Positions 43,522 to 54,224 of a stretch of DNA of 64,000 bases are shown here, in pieces. The DNA comes from Sphingomonas sp. S2M10. Its GTDB lineage: Bacteria; Pseudomonadota; Alphaproteobacteria; Sphingomonadales; Sphingomonadaceae. The position numbers and the translations under genes were made by a program. Below the pieces are notes generated by a model, which was not told the DNA's origin, did not search any database, and saw only the letters and a program-made list of their open reading frames with translations. The stretch lies in contig NZ_JAAILI010000062.1 in NCBI RefSeq assembly GCF_012650175.1, forward strand, positions 1 through 64,000, written 5' to 3'. The first letter of the stretch is position 1. Every line of letters starts with the position of its first letter.

Positions 43522-44835
43522 ATGGACGCTGACGGCGGGCCCGTCCGGGCGCGAGGCGCCTCCGGCCCTGCGCTGTTCCTGGGCGGCCTCGCCGCGTTCG
43601 CCGCCTATTTCGCCATGTACGCGTTCCGCAAGCCGTTCGCGGTGGCGACCTATGCCGACGTCGCCGGCTGGCACGTCGCCGTCGACTACAAGACGGCACT
43701 GCTGATCGCGCAGGTCTTCGGCTACGCCCTGTCGAAACTGATCGGCGTGCGCGTGATATCGGAGACCGGACGGCAGGGGCGGGCCGGCATGATCCTGGCG
43801 CTGATCGGCACGTCGTGGATCGCGCTGGTCCTGTTCGCGCTGGTGCCGGCGCCGTGGAATGTGGCGTGCTTGTTTTTCAACGGTTTGCCGCTGGGCCTGA
43901 TCTGGGGCCTGGTGTTCAGCTATGTCGAGGGGCGACGTGCCACCGAGCTGCTGGGATCGATGCTGTGTGCCAGCTTCATCCTGTCTTCCGGCGTGGTCAA
44001 GTCGGTCGCGATGCTGCTGATGGATGCAGGCGTCGCGGAGCGGTGGATGCCGGCCGCGACCGGGCTGGCTTTCATGCCGCTGCTCGTCATCGCGCTGTGG
44101 CAGCTCGAGCGACTGCCGCCCCCCGACGCGCGCGATGAAGCGGAGCGCACGATCCGGATGCCCATGCGCGCCGCGGAGCGCAGTGCGTTCCTGCGTGCGC
44201 ACGGGACCACGCTGGCGATGCTGGTCTCCGGTTATATCCTGCTCACGGCGCTGCGAGACGTGCGCGACAATTATGCCGCCGAGCTGTGGGCCGCGCTGGG
44301 CCATGGCGGCGAGGCGGCGATGTTTTCGGCGAGCGAATTGCCGGTGGCGGTGCTGACGCTGGGCGCGCTCGCGCTGCTCATGCTGATCCGCGACAATCTT
44401 CGCGCCCTGCTGGCGATGCACGGCCTGATCCTGCTGGGCGCGGTCTGCCTGGGCGGCGCGACGCTCGCATTCCAGGCGGGCTTGCTGGCCCCGCTGCCGT
44501 GGATGATCGTGGCGGGGGCGGGGCTGTACCTGGCCTATACGCCGTTCAACGCGATGCTGTTCGACCGGATGATCGCGACGATCGGCACTGCGGCCAACGC
44601 CGGGTTCCTGATCTATGTCGCCGATGCGTCCGGCTATGTGGGAAGCGTGGTGCTCCTGCTCATCCACAGCCTCGGCGCGCCGGATGTGCGCTGGCTGACC
44701 TTCTTTATTGCCTGCTGCCATGCGACGGCGCTCGCGGTCGGCGTGCTGACGCTGCTGTCGGCGCTGCATTTCCTGCGCATCGGCCCCGACCGGCGGTTGA
44801 TCCACCGCTCGGCTTCCCGTACCAAGGCGGCCTGA
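43522..44835 (+). CDS. DUF5690-like MFS-type membrane protein
   Basis: The 437-residue protein has about twelve hydrophobic helices, starting LFLGGLAAFAAYFAMYAFRKPFAVATY. That N-terminal motif (AYFxMYAFRKPF) I associate with the DUF5690 family of uncharacterised MFS-like permeases. It ends just before the first cobalamin riboswitch and is read in the same direction. It is probably not part of the B12 operon, because the riboswitch lies between. The substrate is unknown. Confidence 0.75.
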   Translation: MDADGGPVRARGASGPALFLGGLAAFAAYFAMYAFRKPFAVATYADVAGWHVAVDYKTALLIAQVFGYALSKLIGVRVISETGRQGRAGMILALIGTSWIALVLFALVPAPWNVACLFFNGLPLGLIWGLVFSYVEGRRATELLGSMLCASFILSSGVVKSVAMLLMDAGVAERWMPAATGLAFMPLLVIALWQLERLPPPDARDEAERTIRMPMRAAERSAFLRAHGTTLAMLVSGYILLTALRDVRDNYAAELWAALGHGGEAAMFSASELPVAVLTLGALALLMLIRDNLRALLAMHGLILLGAVCLGGATLAFQAGLLAPLPWMIVAGAGLYLAYTPFNAMLFDRMIATIGTAANAGFLIYVADASGYVGSVVLLLIHSLGAPDVRWLTFFIACCHATALAVGVLTLLSALHFLRIGPDRRLIHRSASRTKAA

Positions 44836-44840
44836 TCGCG

Positions 44841-45030
44841 CCGGTGCCCTGTAGCGGGGCTTAATCGGGAATGCGGTGCGGGGGTTCGGCCCCCAAATCC
44901 GCGGCTGTCCCTGCAACTGTGAGCGGATAGCGCGATGCACTGGCTTCCTGCGAGGGGCAGCCACTGGGCCGGCACGGCCTGGGAAGGCGTGCAGCGTGCA
45001 GTGACCCGCGAGCCAGGAGACCTGCCGGCG
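44841..45030 (+). promoter_or_regulatory. Cobalamin riboswitch 1 (upstream of the NiCoT permease)
   Basis: The ~190-nt leader carries the AdoCbl aptamer landmarks in order: GGGGCTTAATCGGGAATGCGG at the 5' side, the core CTGTCCCTGCAACTGTGA, and GAGCCAGGAGACCTGCC at the 3' end (the B12 box). Such riboswitches lower expression when cobalamin is abundant. About 190 nt follow before the permease start, which leaves room for an expression platform. A near duplicate is at 46283-46470. Confidence 0.95.
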
Positions 45031-45220
45031 TCCGGTCGCTCTTGCCCTGGCCCAGGGGATGGCCGCGGCACGGTGTACTCCGTCTGAGCGACGCTGGAGC
45101 GGCGGGGGCCGTTCGTGGTCGCGTGGCCCGGTCGCTTGAGGAGCGTCCGGCCGGGATGCGAGACCGGCCGTTCGCGGCGGGCCCCGGCCAGGTCGCACGA
45201 CGCCGCCGGAGTGTCTTCGC

Positions 45221-46243
45221 TTGCCCCTTCTCACCCTGCGCAGCCGCGTGATGCTGCTCTTCGCCGCGCTGATCGCTGCCAATCTCGCCGCCTGGGGCTG
45301 GGCCTTTGGGCTGTTCCATTCCCAGCCCTTGATGCTCGGCACCGCGCTGCTCGCCTGGGGGCTGGGCCTCCGTCATGCGGTGGATGCCGACCATATCGCC
45401 GCGATCGACAACGTCACCCGCAAGCTGATGAACGACGGGCAGCGACCGATCGCCACGGGCCTGTGGTTCGCGATCGGCCAATCGGGGATTATCGCCATCG
45501 CCTCCGCCGGCATTGCGCTGGCGACCGGCGCGCTGGCGGGCATGGGCGCGTTCAAGGAACTGGGCGGCGTGGTCGCGACCGCCGTCTCGGCGCTGTTCCT
45601 TTTCGCGATTGCGGGCATGAACCTGATCATCCTGTGGTCGGTATGGAAGACCTTCCGGCATGTTCGCGCGGGCGGCGCCTATGTGGAGGACGATCTCAAC
45701 CTGCTGCTCGCCTCGCGCGGGCCGCTGTCGAAGCTGTTCGGGCCGATGTTCCGGCTGGTGACAAAGAGCTGGCATATGGCGCCCCTGGGCTTCCTGTTCG
45801 GACTTGGGTTCGACACCGCTACCGAAGTGGCGATCCTCGGCATGTCGGCCGGGCAGGCGGCGCACGGCGTATCGCTCGGCACCCTGCTGGTGCTGCCGGC
45901 GCTGTTCGCCGCCGGCATGGCGCTGGTCGACACGCTGGACGGCGTGGTGATGCTGGGCGCCTACCAATGGGCGTTCGTCAAGCCGATCCGCAAGCTCTAT
46001 TACAATGTCACCATCACGCTGATCTCGGCTCTCGTCGCGATCGTGATCGGTGGGATCGAGACGCTGGCGCTGATCGGCGACAAGATGGGCTGGACCGGCG
46101 GCGCGTTCGGGCTCGCCGCCGATCTGGGCGCGCATTTCAACGGTCTCGGCTTCGCGATCATCGGGCTGTTCGTCGCCTGCTGGCTGATCAGCTTCGCGAT
46201 CTATCGCTGGCAGAGGCTGGACGAGATCGAGGCGCGGGTCTAG
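45221..46243 (+). CDS. Nickel/cobalt permease, NiCoT family
   Basis: The 340-residue inner-membrane permease has the family signature RHAVDADHIAAIDNVTR in helix II, the second motif LGFDTATEVAIL, and about eight hydrophobic helices. Control by a cobalamin riboswitch and position ahead of the cob genes indicate cobalt uptake for B12 synthesis. The TTG at 45221 is taken as start because GGAG lies 9 nt upstream; an in-frame ATG at 45251 is an alternative. Confidence 0.93.
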   Translation: MPLLTLRSRVMLLFAALIAANLAAWGWAFGLFHSQPLMLGTALLAWGLGLRHAVDADHIAAIDNVTRKLMNDGQRPIATGLWFAIGQSGIIAIASAGIALATGALAGMGAFKELGGVVATAVSALFLFAIAGMNLIILWSVWKTFRHVRAGGAYVEDDLNLLLASRGPLSKLFGPMFRLVTKSWHMAPLGFLFGLGFDTATEVAILGMSAGQAAHGVSLGTLLVLPALFAAGMALVDTLDGVVMLGAYQWAFVKPIRKLYYNVTITLISALVAIVIGGIETLALIGDKMGWTGGAFGLAADLGAHFNGLGFAIIGLFVACWLISFAIYRWQRLDEIEARV

Positions 46244-46282
46244 AGCCGGGAGTGAAGGCCCGATCGGGCCTTCGAAGATCGC

Positions 46283-46470
46283 GCCGGTGCCTCGTAACGG
46301 GGCTTAATCGGGAATGCGGTGCGGGGGCCTTGGCCCCCAAATCCGCGGCTGTCCCTGCAACTGTGAGCGGATAGCGCGATGCACTCGCCCCTCGGGGCTG
46401 CCACTGGGCCGATCCGGCCCGGGAAGGCGTGCATCTCGCCATGACCCGCGAGCCAGGAGACCTGCCGGCG
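46283..46470 (+). promoter_or_regulatory. Cobalamin riboswitch 2 (upstream of cobW-cobN and the cob operon)
   Basis: It carries the same aptamer landmarks as riboswitch 1: GGGGCTTAATCGGGAATGCGG, CTGTCCCTGCAACTGTGA and GAGCCAGGAGACCTGCCGGC. The two leaders are nearly identical through the core, and stay similar past the aptamer (CGGTCGCTCTTGCC...CCAGGGGATGGCCGCGGCAC). The peripheral stem arms differ. It should govern the main biosynthetic operon beginning at 46669. Confidence 0.95.
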
Positions 46471-46668
46471 CAACGGTCGCTCTTGCCTTGGTCCAGGGGA
46501 TGGCCGCGGCACGGTCTTGCTTCCGTTCGAGCGACGAAGCTGTGCGGCTGGGGCTGCACGGTCGCGTGGTGAGGGGTGCCTTCGCGCCCGCCCGTCGTCG
46601 CGCGCCGGCCGGACGATCGTTCCGGCAAGCCCCCCGCCCGTTCGCTCCGGCGCGGGGGAAGACTGTTC

Positions 46669-47706
<1,038 letters not shown>

Positions 47707-47718
47707 GGCGGGCGGGAG

Positions 47719-50700
47719 ATGCACGTCCTGTTCCGCGAAACGCACGGGCTGGAGGAGAATGCCGTGCCGCAGGACCTCGGGCAGTCGCCCGCGGACCTGG
47801 TGGTGCTGTCCTTTTCCGACAGCGATCTCGGCGCGTTCGCGGCTGCCTGGAAAGGTGCGCGGGAGGGGCTGCCGTCGCTGCGGCTGGCAAACCTTGCCGC
47901 ACTGGCACATCCGCTGTCGGTCGACACCTATGTCGAGCGGACGCTGTCGGGTGCGAAGGCGATCCTGATCCGGCTGATCGGCGGCATGCCCTATTGGAGC
48001 TACGGGCTCCAGCAGGTCGAGGCGCTGGCACGGGGGCAGGGCATCGCGCTGGCGGTGCTGCCGGCGGACGGGCGGGCCGACGCGCGGCTGGATGCCGCCT
48101 CGACGATACCGGTGGCCGTGCTGCGGGATCTGGCCAGGCTGTGCGATGCCGGTGGTGCCGAGGCGGCACGCGCGGCGCTGGGCGTGCTGGCCACGGCCGC
48201 AGGACTGGGAGGTAATCACGCGGAGGCAAACGCCCCGCTGCCGTCGTTCGGTCTCTGGCATCCCGTGGACGGCGTAATCGCATCCGGCAATAGTCATCGC
48301 CGTGCCCGCTCGAAGGACGGTGTGACATGCGGCGTGAGCGACCCTGCCGACCGCCCGCTCGTTCTGATCGTCTTCTACCGTTCCTATCTCGCGGCGTGCG
48401 ACGTCGCGCCGTTCGAGGCGCTGCACGTCGGGTTCGAGCGACACGGCTTCGATACACTCTCGATCTTCGCGTCCTCGCTCAAGGCACTCGACGCCCGCGC
48501 GCAGGTGGAGGCATGGGTCCGCGACCTCGCCCCCGCTGCGATCGTCAATGCTACTGCCTTTTCCGCGCGCGACGATCACGGGCGGTCTCCCCTGGATGCG
48601 GCGGGCGTGCCGGTGTTCCAGCTGGCGCTCGCCACCGCACCCCGCGAGGCTTGGGCCGGCTCCGATCGCGGTCTCTCGCCCGCCGATCTGGCGATGCATG
48701 TCGTGCTGCCGGAAATCGACGGCCGCATCTTTGCCGGCGTCGCCAGCTTCAAGCAGGCGGAGGCGCGCGATGCCGATCTCGGTTTTGCGCGCATCGTCCA
48801 CCGCGCCGAGCCCGAGCGGATCGCCGCCATCGTCGAGCGCGTCGGCCGGTGGCATCGGCTGGCCAAGACGCCCGCCGCCGACCGCCGCGTGGCACTGCTG
48901 CTCTCCACCTATCCGGGCAAAACCTACCAGCTTGCCCATGCCGTCGGTCTCGACGCGCTAGCCTCCGCCGAGGCGATCGCCGCCGATCTGGGCGAGACCA
49001 TCGACGGACTGGCCACGCGGCTTCAGGGCGAGACGCTGGCCTGGTCCCTCGATGATTATGCGCGCGCGCTTGCCCGCTTGCCGGAGGCGTTGCGCACCGC
49101 CCTGGCCGCAGCCTGGGGTGCCCCGCAGCAAGATCCAGCGGCTGTCGACGGCGCCTTCCGCTTTCCCGCGCTCCGCGCCGGCAATCTCCTCGTCGCACTC
49201 CAGCCCGAACGCGGCGAGGTGGGCACCCGCGAGGACAGCTATCACGATGTCTCCCGCGTGCCCCGCCATGCCTATGTCGCCTTCTATCTGTGGCTGCAGG
49301 CGCAGGGGATCGATGCGCTGGTCCATGTCGGCGCGCACGGGACGCTGGAATGGCTGCCGGGCAAGGCCGTCGCGTTGTCGGACGAGTGCTGGCCCGAGGC
49401 GCTGAGCGGCGGGGTGCCCATCCTCTATCCCTTCATCGTCAACGATCCGGGCGAGGCGGCCCAGGCCAAAAGGCGCACCGGCGCGGTCACCCTCGGCCAT
49501 CTGCCGCCGCCGCTCAAGACCGCCGGCACCGGTGCCGGGCTGGCGCGGATCGAGGCGCTGCTGGACGAATTCTCGAACGCCGTCGGCCTCGACCCCGCGC
49601 GGCGCGACCGGCTGCAGGCAGCGATCCGCGACGAAGCCCGCGCCGCCGGGCTGGAAGCCGAGCTGGGGCTCGACACCGCGACCAGCGCCGCCGAGGCGAT
49701 CACCCGGATCGACCGCTTCGTCTGCGACGTGAAGGAGGGCCAGTTCGGCGACGGACTGCATGTGTTCGGTCGCGGGGAGTGTGGCGCGGCCGAGCGGAAC
49801 GGGCTGCTGGCGGGGCTCGCGGGCAGGCGTGTCGCACCAGGGCCGGCGGGCTCGCCCCATCGCGGGCGGAGCGACGTGCTGCCGACGGGCCGCAACCTCT
49901 ACGCGATCGATCCGCGCGCGTTGCCGAGCCGTGCGGCGCACCTGCAGGGCGTCGTGCTCGCCGACGAGCTGATCCGGCGCCACCTCCAGGACCATGGCGA
50001 CTATCCGCGAGGGGTGGTGGTGGATCTGTGGGGTTCTGCCACGATGCGCACGGCGGGCGAGGAGTTCGCCATGGCGCTGCACCTGCTGGGCGCTGCGCCG
50101 ATATGGGACGCCGCCTCGGAGCGGGTGACGGGCGTGGAAATCCTGCCGCTCGCCATGCTCGACCGACCGCGCGTCGACGTGACGTTGCGCGTATCGGGGC
50201 TGTTTCGCGATGCGTTTCCCGCGTTGCCGCAATTGTTCGGCCAGACCGTGCGCGCGCTGTCGGCGCGCGACGAGGGACCCGAGTGGAACCCCTTTACCGG
50301 CCGCGATGCCGGCCCGCGCGTCTATGGCCCCAAGCCGGGCAGCTATGGCCTGGGCATGGGGGATTCGGCGGAGACCTACACCGAGGAAGCGCGCCGCCGC
50401 GCCGGCGAGGCCTGGCTGGCGGCGTCGGATCACGCCTTTGACCGACCGGAAGCGCAGGCGGACCGCGACGGCATTCGCGCCCGCGTGGCGGCGGCGGATG
50501 CCTTCGTGCATCTTCAGGACCTGCCCGAGACCGACCTGCTGCTCGCCGCCGATTATGCCGCGCACGGGGCCGGGTTTGCCGCCGCCAAGGGGTTGGGCGG
50601 CGGACAGGCTGCGCTCTACCATCTGGATGCCCGCGATCCTGCGCGTCCGGTTGCCCGCCCGCTGACCGAGGAAATCGCTCGCGTCGTTCGCGCACGCGCC

Positions 50701-50997
50701 GCGCATCCCGGCTGGATCGCCGGCATGTGCCGCCACGGCTTTCGCGGCGCTGCGGAAATCGCCGCGACGCTGGACCATCTTGGCGCCTTCGCCCATCTGG
50801 CCGGGGCGGTGCCGCCGCAGCTGTTCGACCTCTATCATGATGCGACGCTCGGCGACGCGGCGGTGCGCGACTTCCTAGCGCGTGAGAACCCGGCTGCGCT
50901 TGCCGCCATGGAGGCGCGGTTCGCGGCGCTGCATGCCGCGGGGCTGTGGCATACCCGCCGCAATTCGATCCTGGCAGACCTGGGAGGCGCGGCATGA
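47719..50997 (+). CDS. cobN: Cobaltochelatase large subunit CobN
   Basis: The 1092-residue protein belongs to the CobN/magnesium-chelatase H family. With CobS and CobT it inserts Co(II) into hydrogenobyrinic acid a,c-diamide at the cost of ATP. Recognisable segments are DGRIFAGVASFKQ, LLSTYPGKTYQLAHAVGLD, VGAHGTLEWLPGKAVALS and WGSATMRTAGEEFAMALHLLGA. The length is a little shorter than some CobN proteins (1200-1300). cobS and cobT are not in the window. It is coupled to cobG by a 4-bp overlap. Confidence 0.95.
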   Translation: MHVLFRETHGLEENAVPQDLGQSPADLVVLSFSDSDLGAFAAAWKGAREGLPSLRLANLAALAHPLSVDTYVERTLSGAKAILIRLIGGMPYWSYGLQQVEALARGQGIALAVLPADGRADARLDAASTIPVAVLRDLARLCDAGGAEAARAALGVLATAAGLGGNHAEANAPLPSFGLWHPVDGVIASGNSHRRARSKDGVTCGVSDPADRPLVLIVFYRSYLAACDVAPFEALHVGFERHGFDTLSIFASSLKALDARAQVEAWVRDLAPAAIVNATAFSARDDHGRSPLDAAGVPVFQLALATAPREAWAGSDRGLSPADLAMHVVLPEIDGRIFAGVASFKQAEARDADLGFARIVHRAEPERIAAIVERVGRWHRLAKTPAADRRVALLLSTYPGKTYQLAHAVGLDALASAEAIAADLGETIDGLATRLQGETLAWSLDDYARALARLPEALRTALAAAWGAPQQDPAAVDGAFRFPALRAGNLLVALQPERGEVGTREDSYHDVSRVPRHAYVAFYLWLQAQGIDALVHVGAHGTLEWLPGKAVALSDECWPEALSGGVPILYPFIVNDPGEAAQAKRRTGAVTLGHLPPPLKTAGTGAGLARIEALLDEFSNAVGLDPARRDRLQAAIRDEARAAGLEAELGLDTATSAAEAITRIDRFVCDVKEGQFGDGLHVFGRGECGAAERNGLLAGLAGRRVAPGPAGSPHRGRSDVLPTGRNLYAIDPRALPSRAAHLQGVVLADELIRRHLQDHGDYPRGVVVDLWGSATMRTAGEEFAMALHLLGAAPIWDAASERVTGVEILPLAMLDRPRVDVTLRVSGLFRDAFPALPQLFGQTVRALSARDEGPEWNPFTGRDAGPRVYGPKPGSYGLGMGDSAETYTEEARRRAGEAWLAASDHAFDRPEAQADRDGIRARVAAADAFVHLQDLPETDLLLAADYAAHGAGFAAAKGLGGGQAALYHLDARDPARPVARPLTEEIARVVRARAAHPGWIAGMCRHGFRGAAEIAATLDHLGAFAHLAGAVPPQLFDLYHDATLGDAAVRDFLARENPAALAAMEARFAALHAAGLWHTRRNSILADLGGAA

Positions 50998-52118
50998 CCG
51001 GCTTCGCGGTGCGCGGCTGGTGCCCCGATGCCTGGCGGCCGATGGCGGCGGGCGACGGGCTGCTGGTGCGGGTGAAGCCGCGCCTGGCGCGCCTCACGCA
51101 CGGGCAGCTGCGCGGGCTGTGCACGGCATCGCTCGCGCATGGCAATGGCCTGATCGACCTCACCAACCGGGGCAATCTGCAGCTGCGCGGCGTCTCGGAC
51201 GAGGCCTGGCCGATGCTGATCGAACGGCTGATCGCGCTCGATCTGATCGATGGCGATCCGGAGACGGAGCAGCGTCGCACGCTTCTCGTCGCGCCGGACT
51301 GGCAGGCGGGCGACGATACGCACCGCATTGCCGGTGATCTGCTCGGCATGCTCGATGCGCTGCCGATACTGCCGGGCAAGATGGGGTTCGTCATCGATGC
51401 GGGCCCGGTGCCGCTGCTGCGGCACGCGCCCGGGGACTTCCGCGTCGAGCGGAGCGGGGAGGGGGGCTTGATCCTCCGCCTCGACGGCCGCGTTGCCGGC
51501 GCGCCGCTGCCTTCGGGCCACGAGGCGAGCGCGCTTGTCCGGCTGGCGCATTGGTTCGTGGAGAGCGGCGGGGTCGCTGCCGGACGGGCAGCTCGTCACG
51601 ATGCCCCGCTGCCCGGCTGGGCGCAGGCAGCGCTGCCGCCGGCGGCGCCCGGTGCGCCGCCGCTGCCCGGAGCGCATCCGTTGGGAGCGGCCGTCGGTCT
51701 CGCCTTCGGCCAGATCGACGCACGGTGGTTGGTCCTCGATGCGATGGATGCTCTGGTCGCGGTGCGGATCACGCCCTGGCGCGTGCTGCTGATCGAAGGC
51801 ACCGCGCCCGCGCATCCCGCGCTGATCACCGATCGCGCCGATCCGCGGCTGCGTGCAGACGCCTGTGTCGGCGCACCGGCCTGTCCGCAAGCTACCATCG
51901 AGACGCGCAACCTCGCAGCGAGCCTCGCGCCGCTGGTGGCGAGGCGCCTCCACGTGTCCGGCTGCGCCAAGGGGTGCGCCCGCGCGCGCGCCGCCGAGGT
52001 GGTGATCACCGGACGCGACGGGCGGTTCGATCTCGCCTTCGACGCCCGTGCCGGCGCGGCGCCCGTGCATGTCGCGCGCACGCCGGACGCCCTGCTTTCC
52101 CTTTTCGGAACTGCCTGA
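50994..52118 (+). CDS. cobG: Precorrin-3B synthase CobG
   Basis: The 374-residue protein resembles the sulfite/nitrite-reductase fold: LTNRGNLQLRGV near the N-terminus and the 4Fe-4S ligands CVGAPACPQA...SGCAKGCAR in the C-terminal part. CobG is the O2-dependent monooxygenase that makes the gamma-lactone of precorrin-3B, and marks the aerobic pathway. The start at 50994 overlaps the cobN stop by 4 bp. Confidence 0.93.
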   Translation: MTGFAVRGWCPDAWRPMAAGDGLLVRVKPRLARLTHGQLRGLCTASLAHGNGLIDLTNRGNLQLRGVSDEAWPMLIERLIALDLIDGDPETEQRRTLLVAPDWQAGDDTHRIAGDLLGMLDALPILPGKMGFVIDAGPVPLLRHAPGDFRVERSGEGGLILRLDGRVAGAPLPSGHEASALVRLAHWFVESGGVAAGRAARHDAPLPGWAQAALPPAAPGAPPLPGAHPLGAAVGLAFGQIDARWLVLDAMDALVAVRITPWRVLLIEGTAPAHPALITDRADPRLRADACVGAPACPQATIETRNLAASLAPLVARRLHVSGCAKGCARARAAEVVITGRDGRFDLAFDARAGAAPVHVARTPDALLSLFGTA

Positions 52119-52747
52119 TGCCCCATTGCTACGAAACCGATGGCGCCGCCATCTACCGCCAGTCCTTCGCGACGATCCGCGCCGAGGCCGATCTCGCGCG
52201 CTTTTCGACCGAGGAAGAACCCGTGGCGGTGCGAATGATCCACGCCGCGGGAATGGTGGCGCTGGCTTCGCATATCCGCTTCTCGCCGGGCTTCGCAGTC
52301 GCCGCGCGTGGCGCGCTCGCGGGTGGCGCGCCGATCCTGTGCGATGCGCGGATGGTGTCGGAGGGGATCACCCGCACCCGCCTGTCTGCGGGCAATGCGG
52401 TGGTCTGCACCCTCCACGATCCGCAGGTGCCGGACCTCGCCAGAGCGATGGCGAACACCCGCTCGGCTGCCGCGCTGGAGCTGTGGCGACCGCATCTTGC
52501 CGGTGCCGTGGTGGCGATCGGCAACGCGCCGACCGCGCTGTTCCACCTGCTCAACATGCTCGAAGATCCGGCCTGCCCGCGTCCGGCGGCGATCATCGGC
52601 TGCCCGGTCGGGTTTGTCGGCGCGGTCGAATCCAAGGCGGCGCTGTGGGCGGCAGCGCCGGTCCCGTGCTGCATCGTCGAGGGGCGACTGGGCGGTAGCG
52701 CGATCACCGTCGCTGCGGTCAATGCGCTGGCGAGCCGCGCCGAATGA
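52118..52747 (+). CDS. cobH: Precorrin-8X methylmutase CobH
   Basis: The 209-residue protein moves the C11 methyl to C12, giving hydrogenobyrinic acid. The family block is AIYRQSFATIRAEAD...VRMIHAAGMV (with the conserved His), AGAPILCDARMVSEGI-like AGGAPILCDARMVSEGITRT, and GCPVGFVGAVESK. The start shares an A with the cobG stop (TGATG). Confidence 0.95.
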   Translation: MPHCYETDGAAIYRQSFATIRAEADLARFSTEEEPVAVRMIHAAGMVALASHIRFSPGFAVAARGALAGGAPILCDARMVSEGITRTRLSAGNAVVCTLHDPQVPDLARAMANTRSAAALELWRPHLAGAVVAIGNAPTALFHLLNMLEDPACPRPAAIIGCPVGFVGAVESKAALWAAAPVPCCIVEGRLGGSAITVAAVNALASRAE

Positions 52748-53469
52748 GCCTCGGGACGATCCACGGCGTCGGTCTCGGGCCGGGCGCGCCAGACCTGCTG
52801 AGCGTTCGCGCCGATCGGCTGGTGCGCGGCGCCCGCCATGTCGCCTATTTCCGCAAGGCGGGGCGGCCGGGCCAGGCGCGGCGGATCGCGGACGGCATGC
52901 TGCGCGCCGACGCGATCGAACTGCCGATGGAATATCCGGTCACCACCGAAATCCCGCTCAGCGATCCGCGCTACAATACGATCCTCGCCGCCTTCTACGC
53001 CGACTGCACCGACCGGCTGCTCGCGCTGGCGCAAGCCGGCGAGGATGTGGTGGTGCTGTGCGAAGGCGATCCCTTCTTCTACGGCTCGTTCATGCATCTG
53101 CACACGCGGCTTTCGGGGCGCGTGCCGGTGGCGGTGGTGCCGGGGATCACCGGGATGGCCGGGGCATGGAACGCCACCGGCCAGCCGATCACCTGGGGGG
53201 ACGACGTGCTGACCATCGCCATGGCGACGCTGCCCGAGGCGGAGCTCGTCCGCCGCATCCGCGATACCGACGCGCTGGTGGTGATGAAGATCGGGCGCCA
53301 TCTGGGCAAGCTGCGCAGCGCCGTGGCGGCGGCCGGGCGGGAGGGTGAAGCCTGGCTGGTCGAGCATGCCGCGATGCCCGAGCAACGGGTCACGCCGCTC
53401 GCCGAGGCGACGCAGGTGACCCCCTATTTCTCGATCCTGCTGATCCATGGCCGGGGCCGCCGCCCATGA
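52744..53469 (+). CDS. cobI: Precorrin-2 C20-methyltransferase CobI
   Basis: The 241-residue SAM-dependent tetrapyrrole methylase has the N-terminal [34 protein letters not shown] and VPGITGMAGAWN. It converts precorrin-2 to precorrin-3A. It overlaps cobH by 4 bp and cobJ by 4 bp. Confidence 0.94.
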   Translation: MSLGTIHGVGLGPGAPDLLSVRADRLVRGARHVAYFRKAGRPGQARRIADGMLRADAIELPMEYPVTTEIPLSDPRYNTILAAFYADCTDRLLALAQAGEDVVVLCEGDPFFYGSFMHLHTRLSGRVPVAVVPGITGMAGAWNATGQPITWGDDVLTIAMATLPEAELVRRIRDTDALVVMKIGRHLGKLRSAVAAAGREGEAWLVEHAAMPEQRVTPLAEATQVTPYFSILLIHGRGRRP

Positions 53470-54224
53470 ACGGCCGGCTCGCCATTGCCGGGCTGGGGCC
53501 GGGCGACGCGGCGCTGGTGACGCCCGAGGTCACCGAGGCGCTGGCGCAGGCGACCGACGTGATCGGCTACATCCCCTATGTCGCGCGGGTGGCGCAGCGC
53601 GAGGGGCTGGTGCTGCATGCCTCGGACAACCGGGTCGAGCTGGACCGCGCCGCCCACGCGCTCCGGCTCGCCGCCCAAGGGAAGCAGGTCGTGGTGGTAT
53701 CCTCCGGGGATCCGGGGGTGTTCGCGATGGCGTCGGCGGTGTTCGAGGCGCTGGAAGCCGGCCCCGACGCATGGCGCGATCTCGACATCCGCGTGCTGCC
53801 GGGGATAACCGCGATGCTGGCGGCCAGTGCGCGGGCGGGTGCCCCGCTCGGCCATGATTTCTGCACGATCAATCTTTCGGACAATCTGAAGCCGTGGAGC
53901 CTGATCGAGAAGCGGCTTCGGCTGGCGGCCGAGGCCGATTTCGCCATGGCCTTCTACAATCCGAGGTCCAAGGCCCGGCCGCACGGCTTCGCGCGTGCGC
54001 TCGATCTGCTGCGGCACCTATGCGGGCCCGATCGGCCGGTCCTGTTTGCCCGCGCCGTCTCCACCCCCGAAGAGGCGTTGCAGGTCGTCCCGCTGGGCGA
54101 GGCGCGGCCGGAGATGGCCGACATGCGCACCTTGGTGATCCTCGGCTCCAGCACCACGCGCCGGATCGAGCGGGCGGCCGGCCCGATCCTCTATACGCCG
54201 CGCTTCGCCGGAAAAACCGCATGA
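53466..54224 (+). CDS. cobJ: Precorrin-3B C17-methyltransferase CobJ
   Basis: The 252-residue tetrapyrrole methylase has IAGLGPGDAALVTPEV, YIPYVARV, SSGDPGVFAMASAVFE, LPGITAMLAASARAGAPLGHDFCTINLSD-like motifs and YNPRSKARP. It catalyses the ring contraction to precorrin-4. Its last 34 bp overlap the 3' end of cobK on the other strand. Confidence 0.95.
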   Translation: MNGRLAIAGLGPGDAALVTPEVTEALAQATDVIGYIPYVARVAQREGLVLHASDNRVELDRAAHALRLAAQGKQVVVVSSGDPGVFAMASAVFEALEAGPDAWRDLDIRVLPGITAMLAASARAGAPLGHDFCTINLSDNLKPWSLIEKRLRLAAEADFAMAFYNPRSKARPHGFARALDLLRHLCGPDRPVLFARAVSTPEEALQVVPLGEARPEMADMRTLVILGSSTTRRIERAAGPILYTPRFAGKTA

